DNA of 64,000 nucleotides, taken from assembly GCA_013361335.1 (NCBI GenBank), contig JABFYH010000115.1:1-64000 (forward strand). Direction: 5' to 3'. The stretch is from Gemmatimonadaceae bacterium. Lineage in GTDB: Bacteria; Gemmatimonadota; Gemmatimonadetes; Gemmatimonadales; Gemmatimonadaceae. The notes beneath the pieces were generated by a model that was given only the letters and a program-made list of their open reading frames with translations, made no database searches and was not told the DNA's origin. A program made the position numbers and the translations under genes. Below are positions 25,024 to 34,201 of this stretch, in pieces (the stretch's first letter is position 1; every line of letters starts with the position of its first letter).

Positions 25024-25992
25024 GTGATCCCGCCGCGTACCGCGGACACCGTGGACATCATCGCCACGCTCTTCGACGGTGCGGCGTACCTCGGGGCGCT
25101 GCTCGCGAGCCTGAACGCGCAGACGCACACGGACTGGCGTCTCTGGCTGCGGGACGACGGCTCGACCGACGCGACGGCGGAGCTCGCGCGGCAGGCCGCG
25201 GCCCGTGACCGACGCATCGAGCTGCTCGATGCCGGCGGCGTCCGGCTCGGCGCCGCCGCGGGGTTTGGCTGGCTCCTCGAACGCGTGCCGGCCTCGGCGC
25301 GCTACGTGATGTGCGCCGATCAGGACGACGTCTGGCTCCCGCACAAGATCGCGCGGACGCTGGCGGCGATGCGCGGGGCCGAGGCGGCGGGCGAGGGCCC
25401 GGTGCTGGTGCACACGGATCTCGTCGTGGTCGACGAGCACCTCGACGTGATCGACCCGTCGTTCTGGCACTACGCCGGCGTCGTCCCGGAGCCGGCGACG
25501 CTGCGTCGGCTGATCGTCCAGAACGTCGCCACGGGCGCGACGGTGATGCTCAACCGGGCGCTGCGGGAGCGGATCGGCCGGCTGCCCGCCGAGGCGATCT
25601 TCCAGGACTGGTGGTTCGCGTGCGTAGCGGCCGTGTTCGGTCGAGTCGTCGCCGTCCGGGAGCCGACCGTGCTGTATCGGCAGCATGGCGCGAACGCCGT
25701 GGGTGCGCGCGCCGTGGTCCGACCGCGTTGGCGCGAGCTGCCGCGGGTGGCGCGCGACGCGGTGGCCGGACGGGCGCGCCTCCGCGCCGAGATCGCGCGC
25801 ACCGCGACCCAAGCCGCGGCCTTCCTGAGCCGCTACCGGGACGAGCTCGCCGAGGCCGACCGGCGTTTTTTGCAGGCCTACGCCGGACTGCCGCGGTATG
25901 GGCTGGTGCGTCGCAAGGTGGAGATCGCCCGCCTGTGGCTGCGGCGCGACCGTGGGCTGTGGCGGAACCTGGGCGTGTTGTTGCGGGCATGA
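25024..25992 (+). CDS. Glycosyltransferase family 2
   Basis: This 322-residue GT-A enzyme has VDIIATLFDGAAYLGALL, LRDDGSTDAT and the DQDDVWLPHKI metal-site motif typical of the rhamnosyltransferase-like (RgpB/WchF-type) group. IFQDWWF sits where the catalytic acidic residues lie. The GTG at 25024 is four bases past the methyltransferase stop; an ATG at 24985 would add 13 residues of low-complexity serine. It ends the run before a 153-base gap. Confidence 0.85.
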   Translation: MIPPRTADTVDIIATLFDGAAYLGALLASLNAQTHTDWRLWLRDDGSTDATAELARQAAARDRRIELLDAGGVRLGAAAGFGWLLERVPASARYVMCADQDDVWLPHKIARTLAAMRGAEAAGEGPVLVHTDLVVVDEHLDVIDPSFWHYAGVVPEPATLRRLIVQNVATGATVMLNRALRERIGRLPAEAIFQDWWFACVAAVFGRVVAVREPTVLYRQHGANAVGARAVVRPRWRELPRVARDAVAGRARLRAEIARTATQAAAFLSRYRDELAEADRRFLQAYAGLPRYGLVRRKVEIARLWLRRDRGLWRNLGVLLRA

Positions 25993-26020
25993 GCGGCGTT
26001 ACATTTCTGCTCTGCGCCGT

Positions 26021-26047
26021 CCGGGGACGCCTCCGCGGCCGTCCCGG
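26021..26047 (+). terminator. Possible stem-loop terminator after the GT2 gene
   Basis: CCGGGGACG and CGTCCCGG can pair (8 bp with one bulged G) around a 10-base loop, and CTTTTC follows about ten bases later. The T run is short, so this is only a candidate. The gap to the sugar transferase gene holds nothing else I recognise. Confidence 0.3.
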
Positions 26048-26145
26048 AGCCTGCCGCACGCTTTTCGCATTGTCGCGAGCGCGAGCGGCCGGCTCGGCCC
26101 TCCTGAACGTCGCCTGATGACTGAGCGCCCCTCCCCGAGACCACG

Positions 26146-27639
26146 ATGACGAGCCCGGAGCTGGACGCCACGCACCCGGCCGTCCGTGAGCGTCGGCCGT
26201 CGCGATCGAGCGACCGCGAGATCTCGGTGCTCGTCCGCCCGGATGTCGCGCTGTACCAGACCAAGCACGACACCACGAGGCGGCACCTCACGCGCGGGCT
26301 GCTCCGGGTGCTCTCACTCCTGAGCGGCGACTGCGTCGCGGCGGCGGCCTCGGCGGCCATCGTGCGCGCGGCGGCGCAGTGGGCGTCCGGTGCGCTCGGC
26401 GGGGGGCAGGGCTGGTGGTATCCCAGCACGGCGGAGTTCTGCGGCGCGGCGATCCTCTCGCTGCTGCTCGGCGGAAACTATCAGCGCTCGGACCGGCCGC
26501 ATTCCACGCTGCACCTCCTCATGGCGAGCGCGCTCGGCGTGGTCGTCGTGTACTGGTCGAGCTACTGGGCGAGCCCGAGCGTCGGGGCGGTGGCGATCGC
26601 GGCGCTGCTCGCGATCGTGACCACCTGCACCCTGTTTCTGACGCGGGGCATCGTGGCGGCCACCGTGGCCTGGGCGCTGCCGGACCACCGACGTCTGGTC
26701 CCGGCCATCGTGCTGTCGTCGACCGGCGTGGAGCCTGTCGTCGACCCGCGGTCCGGCTATCGCGTGGCCGGCCGGGTCGCGCTCGATCGCGGCCATCCCG
26801 AAGCGTACGCGCAGGAGCTGGCGCGCGGGATCCGGCACACTCGCGCGGAATCGGTGATCGTGTTCGGCAGCATCGACGACCGGTTGTTCGCGCGCTGCCT
26901 GGAGGTGAGCCTCAACGCGGGGTGCGAGGTGCTGTGCACCCCGCCGGGCCACGGCGTTGCCGCGGTGCGCCCGAGCGTCATCTGGCGCGGTCCGTACGAC
27001 CTCATCCAGGTTCAGTCCCCCACGCTCAAGGCGCCGCAGATGATCGCCAAGCGCTGCGTGGACGTGGTACTCGCCTGCGTGGGGCTGCTCGTCACCGCGC
27101 CGCTCGCCGCGATCGTGGCCATCGCCATCCGGCTCGATTCTCCGGGCCCGGTGCTGTTCCGGCAGGAGCGGGTCGGATTGGGCGGGCGGCGCTTTCAGAT
27201 GTTCAAGTTCCGGACGATGCGTCCGGGCGCCGACGCCGAGAAGGCGGGGCTCGCGCACCTCAACGCGACGGGCGACCGGCGGCTGTTCAAGATTCCGGAT
27301 GACCCGCGGATCTCCCGCGTCGGCGGCTTCCTGCGGCAATGGAGTCTCGACGAGCTGCCGCAGCTCCTCAACGTGCTGATGGGGCACATGTCGCTCGTCG
27401 GGCCGCGTCCCTTCTTCGAAGAGGATTTCGCCGACTACGAGGTGCACCACTTCCGCCGGCTCGGCGCGAAGCCCGGGATCACCGGTCTGTGGCAGGTGTA
27501 CGGCCGCAGCTCGGTGCTGGATTTCGAGGAGGTCGTGCGGATGGATACCGAATACATCGATCGGTGGTCGCTCTGGCTCGACCTCAAGATCCTCCTCAAC
27601 ACCGTGCCGGCGGTGATGCGACGGACCGGCGCGTATTGA
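26146..27639 (+). CDS. Undecaprenyl-phosphate sugar phosphotransferase (WbaP/WcaJ type)
   Basis: This 497-residue protein is the first initiating transferase. It has an N-terminal membrane region (about 50-185), a degenerate CoA-binding-like middle domain, and the catalytic Bac_transf domain from about 303. That domain shows KRCVDVVLACVGLLVTAPL, LFRQERVGLGGRRFQMFKFRTMR, SLDELPQLLNVL and MSLVGPRP, then KPGITGLWQVYGRS. It links the first sugar phosphate to undecaprenyl phosphate on the cytoplasmic face. Galactose or glucose are the usual donors of this type; the actual one is unknown. Confidence 0.93.
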   Translation: MTSPELDATHPAVRERRPSRSSDREISVLVRPDVALYQTKHDTTRRHLTRGLLRVLSLLSGDCVAAAASAAIVRAAAQWASGALGGGQGWWYPSTAEFCGAAILSLLLGGNYQRSDRPHSTLHLLMASALGVVVVYWSSYWASPSVGAVAIAALLAIVTTCTLFLTRGIVAATVAWALPDHRRLVPAIVLSSTGVEPVVDPRSGYRVAGRVALDRGHPEAYAQELARGIRHTRAESVIVFGSIDDRLFARCLEVSLNAGCEVLCTPPGHGVAAVRPSVIWRGPYDLIQVQSPTLKAPQMIAKRCVDVVLACVGLLVTAPLAAIVAIAIRLDSPGPVLFRQERVGLGGRRFQMFKFRTMRPGADAEKAGLAHLNATGDRRLFKIPDDPRISRVGGFLRQWSLDELPQLLNVLMGHMSLVGPRPFFEEDFADYEVHHFRRLGAKPGITGLWQVYGRSSVLDFEEVVRMDTEYIDRWSLWLDLKILLNTVPAVMRRTGAY

Positions 27640-27929
27640 CCGCTGCGGGTCGGGGGCGGCGCGCTGGCGACAGGGGGCCGCGCAGCGCTTGTGGCTATCC
27701 GGGGCACCCGGTAACTTGAAGCCTCGACACGACATATAGCGGGCGCTCGTTCAGATGTTTATCGAGCCGGGCTCCACGGCGATGTCACGGGACGGGGGCG
27801 GGACGTCGTCGACGGAGTCCCCGATCGCGCGGTCCGACCTGGCGCGCTCGGCGTCTCCATCGCGACGCGGCGCTGGCGGCCGATGCGTGTGACAGGGTGG
27901 TGGCGCTTCGAGTTAGGCGAGGCGCGGAC
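27640..27929. other. Non-coding gap between the sugar transferase and the CapD-type gene
   Basis: About 290 bases without a convincing gene. The only notable part is a lower-GC patch around 27713-27765 with TTGAAG and CATATAGC, but their spacing (11-13 bases) does not fit a sigma-70 promoter. It probably holds the promoter and leader of the next gene. Confidence 0.4.
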
Positions 27930-29981
27930 GTGCAGCACGATATTCCTCATCAGCCGATTGCAGTGACCTCATTCGTCGACCGTATCCCGGCCCTTCGCAA
28001 TCGGGCGTTCTTCGTCTCCGATCTGATCCTGCTGCCGCTCTGCGTCATCGCGGCGTTCAAGGCCCGGTACGAGGGCGCCTGGAGCCCGGACGTGGTGGAC
28101 CTGATGCGGACGTTCATGGCCACGTCCGTCCCGCTCAAGTTCATCGCCCTGATCAGCTTCGGCCTGTATCGGCGGCTCTGGCGCTACGCCAGCATCAGCG
28201 ACGTGGAGATGCTCGTCGGCACCGCCACGGTCTGCGCGATTATCGACGGCGTCGTCGGCGTGGTCGTGCTCCCGGCACTCTCGCTCACGCCGGGTCGCAT
28301 CTCGTACGCCGTCGTCCTGCTCACCGCCTGCCTGAGCGCGGTGGCCATCACGCTGCCGCGCCTGGGCATGCGCATCCTGCGACGGCGCGACCGGAAGTCC
28401 CGCCACCTTGGCTCGCGGCGCGCCATCGTGGTCGGCGCGGGTGCGGCGGGCGGGATGATCGTGAAGGAGCTGGCGGAGAACCCGCAGCTCGGCATCGCGC
28501 CGATCGCCCTGCTGGACGACGACCCACGCAAGCATCGGCTCCGCCTCCACAACGTGCCCGTCCTCGGCGCGCTGCGTGACCTGGAGACCGTCGCCGCCGG
28601 CGTCGGCGCCACCGACATCGTCATCGCCATGCCCTCGGCGGCCGGCCGCACGATCCGCGAAGTGGTCCGTCAGGCGAGCGAGGCGGGGCTGGCCACGCGC
28701 ACGGTGCCCGGCCTGTACGAGATCCTCTCCGGCGAGAAGCGCGTCAACGCCCTCCGGCAGATCGAGATTCAGGACCTCCTGCGGCGCGAGCCGATCAAGA
28801 CGGACATCGCCCAGGTGGCGTCGCTGGTCAAGGGACGGACCGTGATGGTCACGGGGGCCGGCGGCTCGATCGGCAGCGAGCTGTGTCGTCAGCTCGCACG
28901 CCTCGACCCGGAGCGCATCATCGCCCTCGGTCGCGGCGAGAACTCGATCTTCGAGCTGCTCCAGGAGTTCGCCCGCACCTTTCCGAAGGTGCGGATCGAA
29001 CCGGTGATCGCGGACGTCCGCGATTTCACGCGCATGGCGCAGGTCATCTCGACGTACCGGCCCTACTCCGTCTTCCACGCCGCGGCGCACAAGCACGTGC
29101 CGCTGATGGAAGCCAACGTCGTCGAAGCGGTGCTCAACAACGTGCTCGGCACCAAGAACGTCGTCACGCTCTGCGCGGCGAACGACGTCGAGCACTTCGT
29201 GCTCATCTCGACCGACAAGGCGGTCCGACCGACGAGCGTGATGGGAGCGACCAAGCGCATCGCCGAGCATCTCGTGCACCAGTGCGCCATCGAGCGGAAG
29301 AGCGGCTACGTCGCCGTCCGCTTCGGCAACGTGCTGGGGAGCCGCGGCAGCGTCGTCCCGACGTTCATGCGACAGATCGCGGACGGCGGGCCGGTGACGA
29401 TCACGCATCCCGACATGGTGCGGTTCTTCATGACCATTCCCGAGGCGGTGCAGCTGGTGCTCCAGGCGGCCGCGCTCGGCGATCAGGGCGAGGTGTTCGT
29501 CCTCGACATGGGGGAGCCGGTCCGCGTGTACGACCTCGCGCTGGACCTGATCCGGCTGTCCGGGCTCGAGCCGGACGTGGACATCGAGGTCCGTCTGACG
29601 GGGACCCGCCCCGGCGAGAAGCTCTACGAGGAGCTGTTCTTCCAGGGCGCCCACGTGGTGCCCACGATCCACCCGAAGATCCTGCGCGCCCGCGACGCCG
29701 AGGCGTCCGAGCACAGCATGTCGGACATCGATGCGCTCATCGAGGCGGCGCGCGAGGGGCGTCCCGCGTCGAAGATCCGGCGGCTCATCCTTCAGCTGGT
29801 GCCCGAGTACGCCGGCGTGCTCGATACCGGCGAGTTCCACATCGGCGACCGCACGGGCCCCGAGCCGGAGGTGGATGAGGAGCCGGAGCTCGTCGCGGAC
29901 GATGTGGACGCCGAGGCGCAGACGCCGGTTGAAGCGGCGCTGGCCACCACGTCGCCCGGTCGCGGGATCACCGGCCGCTAG
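27930..29981 (+). CDS. Membrane-anchored nucleotide-sugar 4,6-dehydratase (WbpM/PglF/CapD family)
   Basis: This protein of about 683 residues has four N-terminal transmembrane helices, a first Rossmann domain (IVVGAGAAGGMIV) and the catalytic SDR domain. The latter shows TVMVTGAGGSIGSELCRQL, AAHKHVPLME and STDKAVRPTSVMGATKR; the last motif, with the Thr-Asp-Lys/Met-Gly pattern, marks large UDP-GlcNAc 4,6-dehydratases. The product, UDP-4-keto-6-deoxy-GlcNAc, would feed the WbpV-like reductase near 59 kb. Start codons compete: GTG 27897 (track), 27930 (GAGG nine bases upstream, chosen) or 27963. A 60-residue acidic/alanine-rich tail ends the protein. Confidence 0.92.
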   Translation: MQHDIPHQPIAVTSFVDRIPALRNRAFFVSDLILLPLCVIAAFKARYEGAWSPDVVDLMRTFMATSVPLKFIALISFGLYRRLWRYASISDVEMLVGTATVCAIIDGVVGVVVLPALSLTPGRISYAVVLLTACLSAVAITLPRLGMRILRRRDRKSRHLGSRRAIVVGAGAAGGMIVKELAENPQLGIAPIALLDDDPRKHRLRLHNVPVLGALRDLETVAAGVGATDIVIAMPSAAGRTIREVVRQASEAGLATRTVPGLYEILSGEKRVNALRQIEIQDLLRREPIKTDIAQVASLVKGRTVMVTGAGGSIGSELCRQLARLDPERIIALGRGENSIFELLQEFARTFPKVRIEPVIADVRDFTRMAQVISTYRPYSVFHAAAHKHVPLMEANVVEAVLNNVLGTKNVVTLCAANDVEHFVLISTDKAVRPTSVMGATKRIAEHLVHQCAIERKSGYVAVRFGNVLGSRGSVVPTFMRQIADGGPVTITHPDMVRFFMTIPEAVQLVLQAAALGDQGEVFVLDMGEPVRVYDLALDLIRLSGLEPDVDIEVRLTGTRPGEKLYEELFFQGAHVVPTIHPKILRARDAEASEHSMSDIDALIEAAREGRPASKIRRLILQLVPEYAGVLDTGEFHIGDRTGPEPEVDEEPELVADDVDAEAQTPVEAALATTSPGRGITGR

Positions 29982-30011
29982 CGCACCGAGCCGCCGGCGC
30001 GGCCGGCCACC

Positions 30012-30458
30012 TCAGCGCGCGGAGCGCCAGACGTACGGGATGTCCGGCGACTCCACGTCGCGCCGCTCGATCTCGTCCGCGCGATGGGGAATGGTCGCGC
30101 AGTTGGCGACCATCGACGGCGTGGGCGCGAGCCCTTCGAACCCGCTCCACAGCCCCGGCGGGATGGTCAACAGCGCATACTCGTTCTCGCCCAGCACCAC
30201 CTCCATCACGGCGCCCGCCGTGGCGCTGCCCGGCCGCGGATCGTAGAGCACGACCTTCACGCGGCCGACGGGCACGGCGTAGTTGAGCGTCATCTCCCGG
30301 TGACGATGCCACGCCTTCACCACGCCGGGATTCACCCACGAGAAGTAGATCTCGCCGAATCGCAGGTAGTGCGGCGCGTCTTCCCGCAGCATGTGCATGA
30401 TCCGGCCGCGGTCGTCCGGAATCTGCCGCAGCGGCGTGAGGAGAACGCCGGCGATCAT
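30012..30458 (-). CDS. Cupin, dTDP-4-dehydrorhamnose 3,5-epimerase-like
   Basis: This 148-residue single-cupin protein resembles RmlC: RGRIMHMLR, VKAWHRHREMTLNYAVPVG, GENEYALLTIPPGLWSGFEG. It lacks the classical RGLH motif, so it may be an isomerase/epimerase acting on another nucleotide-keto-sugar, probably a CDP sugar since rfbF lies directly upstream. The ORF-track extension is a shifted frame of rfbF. ATG 30458 or GTG 30467 is the start, both just after the rfbF stop. It faces the CapD-type gene tail to tail across 30 bases. Confidence 0.75.
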   Translation of the reverse strand: MIAGVLLTPLRQIPDDRGRIMHMLREDAPHYLRFGEIYFSWVNPGVVKAWHRHREMTLNYAVPVGRVKVVLYDPRPGSATAGAVMEVVLGENEYALLTIPPGLWSGFEGLAPTPSMVANCATIPHRADEIERRDVESPDIPYVWRSAR

Positions 30459-30486
30459 CCGGCCCACGATGCTCGCCGGTTCGCCG

Positions 30487-31257
30487 TCACCAGGTCTTCC
30501 ATGGCGCCCGCCCGTGCTCCCACAGGTCGTTGAGCACGTTCCGGTCGCGGACCGTGTCCATGCACTGCCAGTAGTCGTGCAGCCGGTGCGCGAAGAGCTG
30601 CCCGTCCGCGGCGAGGCGCTCGAGCGGCTGCTCCTCGAGCACCGTCTCGTCGCCCTCGATGTAGTCGAAGATGCCGGGCTCGAAGACGAAGAATCCCCCG
30701 TTGATCCACCCCTCCGACGTCTGCGGCTTCTCCTTGAACTCCACGACGCGATCGCCGTCGAAGCCGAGGGCACCGAAGCGTGCGGTGGGACGGACGGCCG
30801 TGACGGTGGCGAGCCCGCCATGTGACCGGTGGAACTCGAGCAGACGCGCGATGTCGATGCGCGCGACGGCGTCGCCGTAGGTCATCATGAAGGTCCCGTG
30901 CGGCCGCAGCTTGTGCTCGAGGCGCTTCAGGCGGCCGCCGGTCATCGTGCGCTCGCCGGTGTCCATCAGGTGCACGCGCCAGTCCTCGCCGCGCGCCTCC
31001 TCGAACTGCGTCACGCCGGACGAGAGGTCGACCACGCCGTCCCGGCTGCGAGCGTAGTAGTGCAGGAAGTAGTCGCGGATCACCTCGCCCTTGTAGCCGA
31101 GCGCGAGGACGAACTCCTTGAACCCCTGGGTGCCGTAGACGCGAAGCAGATGCCAGAGGATGGGGCGTCCGCCGATCTCGACCATCGGCTTCGGCTTGAT
31201 CTGCGTCTCCTCGGAGAGACGAGTCCCGAGGCCGCCGCAAAGGATGACCGTTTTCAT
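30487..31257 (-). CDS. rfbF: Glucose-1-phosphate cytidylyltransferase
   Basis: This 256-residue nucleotidyltransferase, matching RfbF length, makes CDP-glucose from CTP and glucose-1-phosphate. VILCGGLGTRLSEET at the N-terminus, KPKPMVEIGG, DTGERTMTGGRLKR and EGWINGGFFVFEP are RfbF signatures. CDP-glucose 4,6-dehydratase (rfbG), normally adjacent, is 15 kb to the right on the other strand. The gene is between a DegT aminotransferase (28 bases upstream) and the cupin. Confidence 0.95.
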   Translation of the reverse strand: MKTVILCGGLGTRLSEETQIKPKPMVEIGGRPILWHLLRVYGTQGFKEFVLALGYKGEVIRDYFLHYYARSRDGVVDLSSGVTQFEEARGEDWRVHLMDTGERTMTGGRLKRLEHKLRPHGTFMMTYGDAVARIDIARLLEFHRSHGGLATVTAVRPTARFGALGFDGDRVVEFKEKPQTSEGWINGGFFVFEPGIFDYIEGDETVLEEQPLERLAADGQLFAHRLHDYWQCMDTVRDRNVLNDLWEHGRAPWKTW

Positions 31258-31285
31258 GAGAAGGAAGCGGGCAGGGAGGGGCTGG

Positions 31286-32422
31286 TCAGTCGGCGGGCGC
31301 GGCGAGGGCGCGGGCGAGCTCCTCGATCACCGTGTCGACGTCGGCGTCCGACAGGTCCACGTGCAGGGGCAGCGTGAGCAGCTCCTGATGCAGCTGGCGA
31401 GTCACGGGGAAACCGGCCGAGTCGGCGGCAAAGAGCGTGAGCGTGTGATTGGGCTTGTAGTGCACCCCCGTCTCGACGCCTCGCGTCCGCAGCGTGGCTT
31501 GCACGGCATCGCGCCGGCCGTCGAGGATGCGCACGGGTTGGATGTGCGGGACCACACCGGGCGCGGTCTCGAGCAGGGCGACGCCCGGGACGCCGGCGAG
31601 CCCGCGCCGGTAGCGCTCCGCGAGGGCGACGCGTCGTGGAGCGAACTCCCCGTCGAGCCGGCCGAGCTGTACCCGCCCGATCGCCGCCATGATGTTGCTC
31701 ATGTGGTATCGCCAGCCCGGCTGCGTGACGTCGAAGTCCCAGCTCCGTTCGCCGCGATACCGCGCGTCGGTGTCGCGCTGCACGCCGAGCAGGCGCGCAT
31801 CCTCGACGGACTGGCGGACGCGAGGGTCGGCGGTGACGACCGCACCCCCCTCGCCGCAGGTGATGTTCTTGATGCCGTCGAAGCTGAAGCAGATCACGTC
31901 GCCCTCGGCGCCGATCGGGATGCCGTCGCGCGTCCCGCCGAAGGCATGCGCCGCGTCCTCGATCACGCGGAGGCCGTGCGCGCGCGCGAGCGCGTAGACG
32001 CCGGTGACGTTCGGCAGGTACCCGGCGTAGTGGACCGGCATGATCGCGCGGGTGCGCGGCGTGAGGCGGCGTGCCGCATCATCCAGGGCGATCGTGGCCG
32101 TGGCGAGGTCCGCATCGCAGGCGACGGGTGTCGCGCCCGTGGCGCGAATCGCCTGGAAGCAGGACACGAAGGTGAGGGAGGGCACCAGCACCTCGTCGCC
32201 GGGGCCGATGCCGCACGCCTGCACCGCCAGCTGCAGGGCGGCCGTGCCCGTGGCCACGGAGGTGACCGACATCCGGGGGCCGAGATATCGCTCGAGCTCC
32301 TCCTCGAACGCCCGGGTGTCCGCGCCCATCCCGAGGTACTCCCGCTCGAGGACCGTGCTCACCGCCGCCCGTTCAGCGGGTCCCATCGCGCACTTGGACA
32401 GCCTGATGGACGTGCGACTCAA
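31286..32422 (-). CDS. DegT/DnrJ/EryC1/StrS aminotransferase
   Basis: This 378-residue PLP-dependent sugar aminotransferase adds an amino group to a keto-sugar nucleotide. EYLGMGADTRAFEEEL, ATGTAALQLAVQACGIGPGDEV, VIEDAAHAFGG and the PLP-lysine region FSFDGIKNITCGEGG are diagnostic. The ORF track starts at 32647, in sequence unlike the family. The TTG at 32422, giving LSRTSIRLSKCAMGPAERAAV, fits the normal family N-terminus; ATG at MGPAER would cut into it. The orientation with rfbF suggests a CDP-keto-sugar substrate, which is inference. Confidence 0.85.
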   Translation of the reverse strand: MSRTSIRLSKCAMGPAERAAVSTVLEREYLGMGADTRAFEEELERYLGPRMSVTSVATGTAALQLAVQACGIGPGDEVLVPSLTFVSCFQAIRATGATPVACDADLATATIALDDAARRLTPRTRAIMPVHYAGYLPNVTGVYALARAHGLRVIEDAAHAFGGTRDGIPIGAEGDVICFSFDGIKNITCGEGGAVVTADPRVRQSVEDARLLGVQRDTDARYRGERSWDFDVTQPGWRYHMSNIMAAIGRVQLGRLDGEFAPRRVALAERYRRGLAGVPGVALLETAPGVVPHIQPVRILDGRRDAVQATLRTRGVETGVHYKPNHTLTLFAADSAGFPVTRQLHQELLTLPLHVDLSDADVDTVIEELARALAAPAD

Positions 32423-32582
32423 TGCGCCTGCCGTGGTGGGAGTCGAGGAGGAGCCGGGAAGTGTAATCGCGCGCTCCCGACGACGGAAGTTCGCGCGCGT
32501 GTGGCGACCCTTGCCCGTCGACCGTGCGCATGGCCAGTATTCCGGCTCCGCAGCGCTCGCGCAGGGCAGACACGGCAGGGAC

Positions 32583-33359
32583 ATGAACGGACGACTGAAG
32601 ACCCGCATCGCGGCGCGTGAAGTCACGATCGGCACGTGGATGAACATCGGTCACGCGGCGGTCGCGGAGATCATGGCCGACGCCGGTTTCGACTGGCTCG
32701 TGATCGATCTCGAGCACACGGCCATCACGATCCGCGAGGCGGAGGAGCTCATCCGGATCGTCGACCTCAAGGGGGTGACGCCGCTCGTGCGCGTCAGCGC
32801 GAACGATCCCGTGCAGATCAAGCGCGTGCTCGATGCGGGAGCGGGCGGGGTGATCGTGCCGATGGTCAACAGTGCCGCCGACGCGGCCGCGGCGGTGCGG
32901 GCGGTGAAGTACCCGCCGGTGGGCACCCGCGGCGTCGGGATCGGTCGCGCGCACCGGTACGGCCCGGGCTTCGCCGAGTACGAGTCGACGGTGAACGAGT
33001 CGACGATCGTCGTCGCGCAGATCGAGCACAAGGACGCGATCGCGAACCTCGGCGAGATCCAGGGCACGCCCGGCATCGACGCGACGATCATCGGTCCGTA
33101 CGACCTGTCCGCGTCCGTCGGGCGGCCAGGGCTGCTCGACGATCCGGTCGTGGTGGCGCTGCTGCGCCGGTACGAAGCTGATTCAAAGGCCGCCGGCAAG
33201 CCCCTCGGCGTGCATGTGGTCCCGCCCCGGATCGAGCTGCTGCAGGAGAAGATCGCCGCGGGCTACACCTTCCTCGCCTACAGTGTCGACTTCCTGTTCC
33301 TGGGCGAGGCGTGCCGAGGGGATCTGGCCCGGCTGCGCGCGCCGCGTGGCGGTGACTAG
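32583..33359 (+). CDS. HpcH/HpaI-type class II aldolase
   Basis: This 258-residue TIM-barrel enzyme forms or cleaves a C-C bond between pyruvate (or a similar keto acid) and an aldehyde with a divalent metal. DLEHT (42-46), QIEHK (146-150, metal Glu) and GPYDLSAS (171-178, metal Asp) are in place. The ORF-track N-terminal extension is antisense of the aminotransferase. AGGG precedes the ATG at 32583. In this operon it may build a 3-deoxy-2-keto sugar acid backbone, the substrate class of the KdsB-like enzyme encoded next. Confidence 0.87.
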   Translation: MNGRLKTRIAAREVTIGTWMNIGHAAVAEIMADAGFDWLVIDLEHTAITIREAEELIRIVDLKGVTPLVRVSANDPVQIKRVLDAGAGGVIVPMVNSAADAAAAVRAVKYPPVGTRGVGIGRAHRYGPGFAEYESTVNESTIVVAQIEHKDAIANLGEIQGTPGIDATIIGPYDLSASVGRPGLLDDPVVVALLRRYEADSKAAGKPLGVHVVPPRIELLQEKIAAGYTFLAYSVDFLFLGEACRGDLARLRAPRGGD

Positions 33360-33362
33360 ATT
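33357..33362 (+). promoter_or_regulatory. TAGATT, possible -10 element before the KdsB-like gene
   Basis: GACTAGATTTGACC spans the aldolase stop codon 57 bases before the ATG of the cytidylyltransferase gene and matches the TAnnTT pattern seen before other unit starts here. No -35 partner is clear. Confidence 0.25.
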
Positions 33363-33418
33363 TGACCGGCGCCCGCAGTCGCGGCGCCCCGCCGGTCCCA
33401 CTTCTGGAGCTCCTCGTA

Positions 33419-34201
33419 ATGCACGTCGTCGGATTCATCGCCGCCCGGATGGCGTCGACCCGATATCCTGGCAAGCCGTTGGCGCCGATTCGCGGTGTGC
33501 CGATGATCGGCCACGTGTTCCACCGCGCTCGGCTCGCGCGCACGCTCGACGACGTCGTCGTGGCGACGTGCGACGACGCGATTCTGGAGTACTGCGACGG
33601 CATCGGCGCCATGGGCATCCGGACTCGCGACACTCACGAGCGGGCGACGGATCGCATCGCCGAGGCGCTCCCGTACTACGAGGAGGCGACCGGACACCGC
33701 GTCGACGTGGCGGTGCTGGTGCAGGGCGACGAGCCGATGCTCGTGCCCGAGATGCTCGACGAGCTCGTGGCCCCGATGCGCGCCGACGCGCTGTCGATCG
33801 GGAACCTCATCAGCCCGATCGGCAGCGCCGAGGAGTTCGAGGATCCCAACACGGTCAAGGCGGTGCGCGATCGCGACGACTTCGCGCTGTACTTCTCTCG
33901 CGAGGCGATCCCCTCGCGCGCGAAGTACTCGCGCGCCGTGCCGATGTGGAAGCAGCTCGGCCTCATCGCCTTCCGCCGCGACGCGCTGCTGGACTACACC
34001 CAGCTCGCGCCGACGCCGCTCGAGGAGATCGAGTCGGTGGACATGAACCGCGTCCTCGAGCATGGCCGCCGGATCAAGCTCGTGGAGACCCGGCACCGCA
34101 CGACCGCGGTGGACACGCCGGGCGACCTGGCGCGAGTCGACGCGCTCATGGCGAACGACCCGCTGATGGCGACGTACGCCGCCCGGAGCGCCGCGCGATG
34201 A
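33419..34201 (+). CDS. KdsB-like CMP-sugar acid cytidylyltransferase
   Basis: This 260-residue enzyme is of the 3-deoxy-manno-octulosonate cytidylyltransferase family. AARMASTRYPGKPL (8-21) corresponds to the CTP-binding PARYASTRLPGKPL of KdsB, with VQGDEP at 101-106 and later DPNTVKAV and YFSREAIPS. It couples CMP to a sugar acid. Because it sits in a modification operon and not beside kdsA/kdsC, its substrate is probably a different ulosonic acid or related compound. GGAG about nine bases before ATG 33419 decides the start. ATGA overlap with the next gene. Confidence 0.88.
   Translation: MHVVGFIAARMASTRYPGKPLAPIRGVPMIGHVFHRARLARTLDDVVVATCDDAILEYCDGIGAMGIRTRDTHERATDRIAEALPYYEEATGHRVDVAVLVQGDEPMLVPEMLDELVAPMRADALSIGNLISPIGSAEEFEDPNTVKAVRDRDDFALYFSREAIPSRAKYSRAVPMWKQLGLIAFRRDALLDYTQLAPTPLEEIESVDMNRVLEHGRRIKLVETRHRTTAVDTPGDLARVDALMANDPLMATYAARSAAR

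Noticed and set aside
25989-26117. Possible 42-codon ORF starting ATG after the GT2 gene
   Set aside because: It overlaps the GT2 stop, has arginine-rich composition, and contains the hairpin candidate; no support as a gene.
27716-27740. TTGAAG ... TATAGC as a sigma-70 promoter
   Set aside because: The gap between the hexamers is 13 bases, well short of the 16-18 needed.
27969-29840. 623-residue minus-strand frame opposite the CapD-type gene
   Set aside because: No recognisable domain; His/Arg/Asp-rich shadow of a strongly conserved gene.
29993-30007. GCCGGC-GCG-GCCGGC hairpin between converging genes as a terminator
   Set aside because: Only 6 bp, no T run, and such GC palindromes are common here; recorded but not called.
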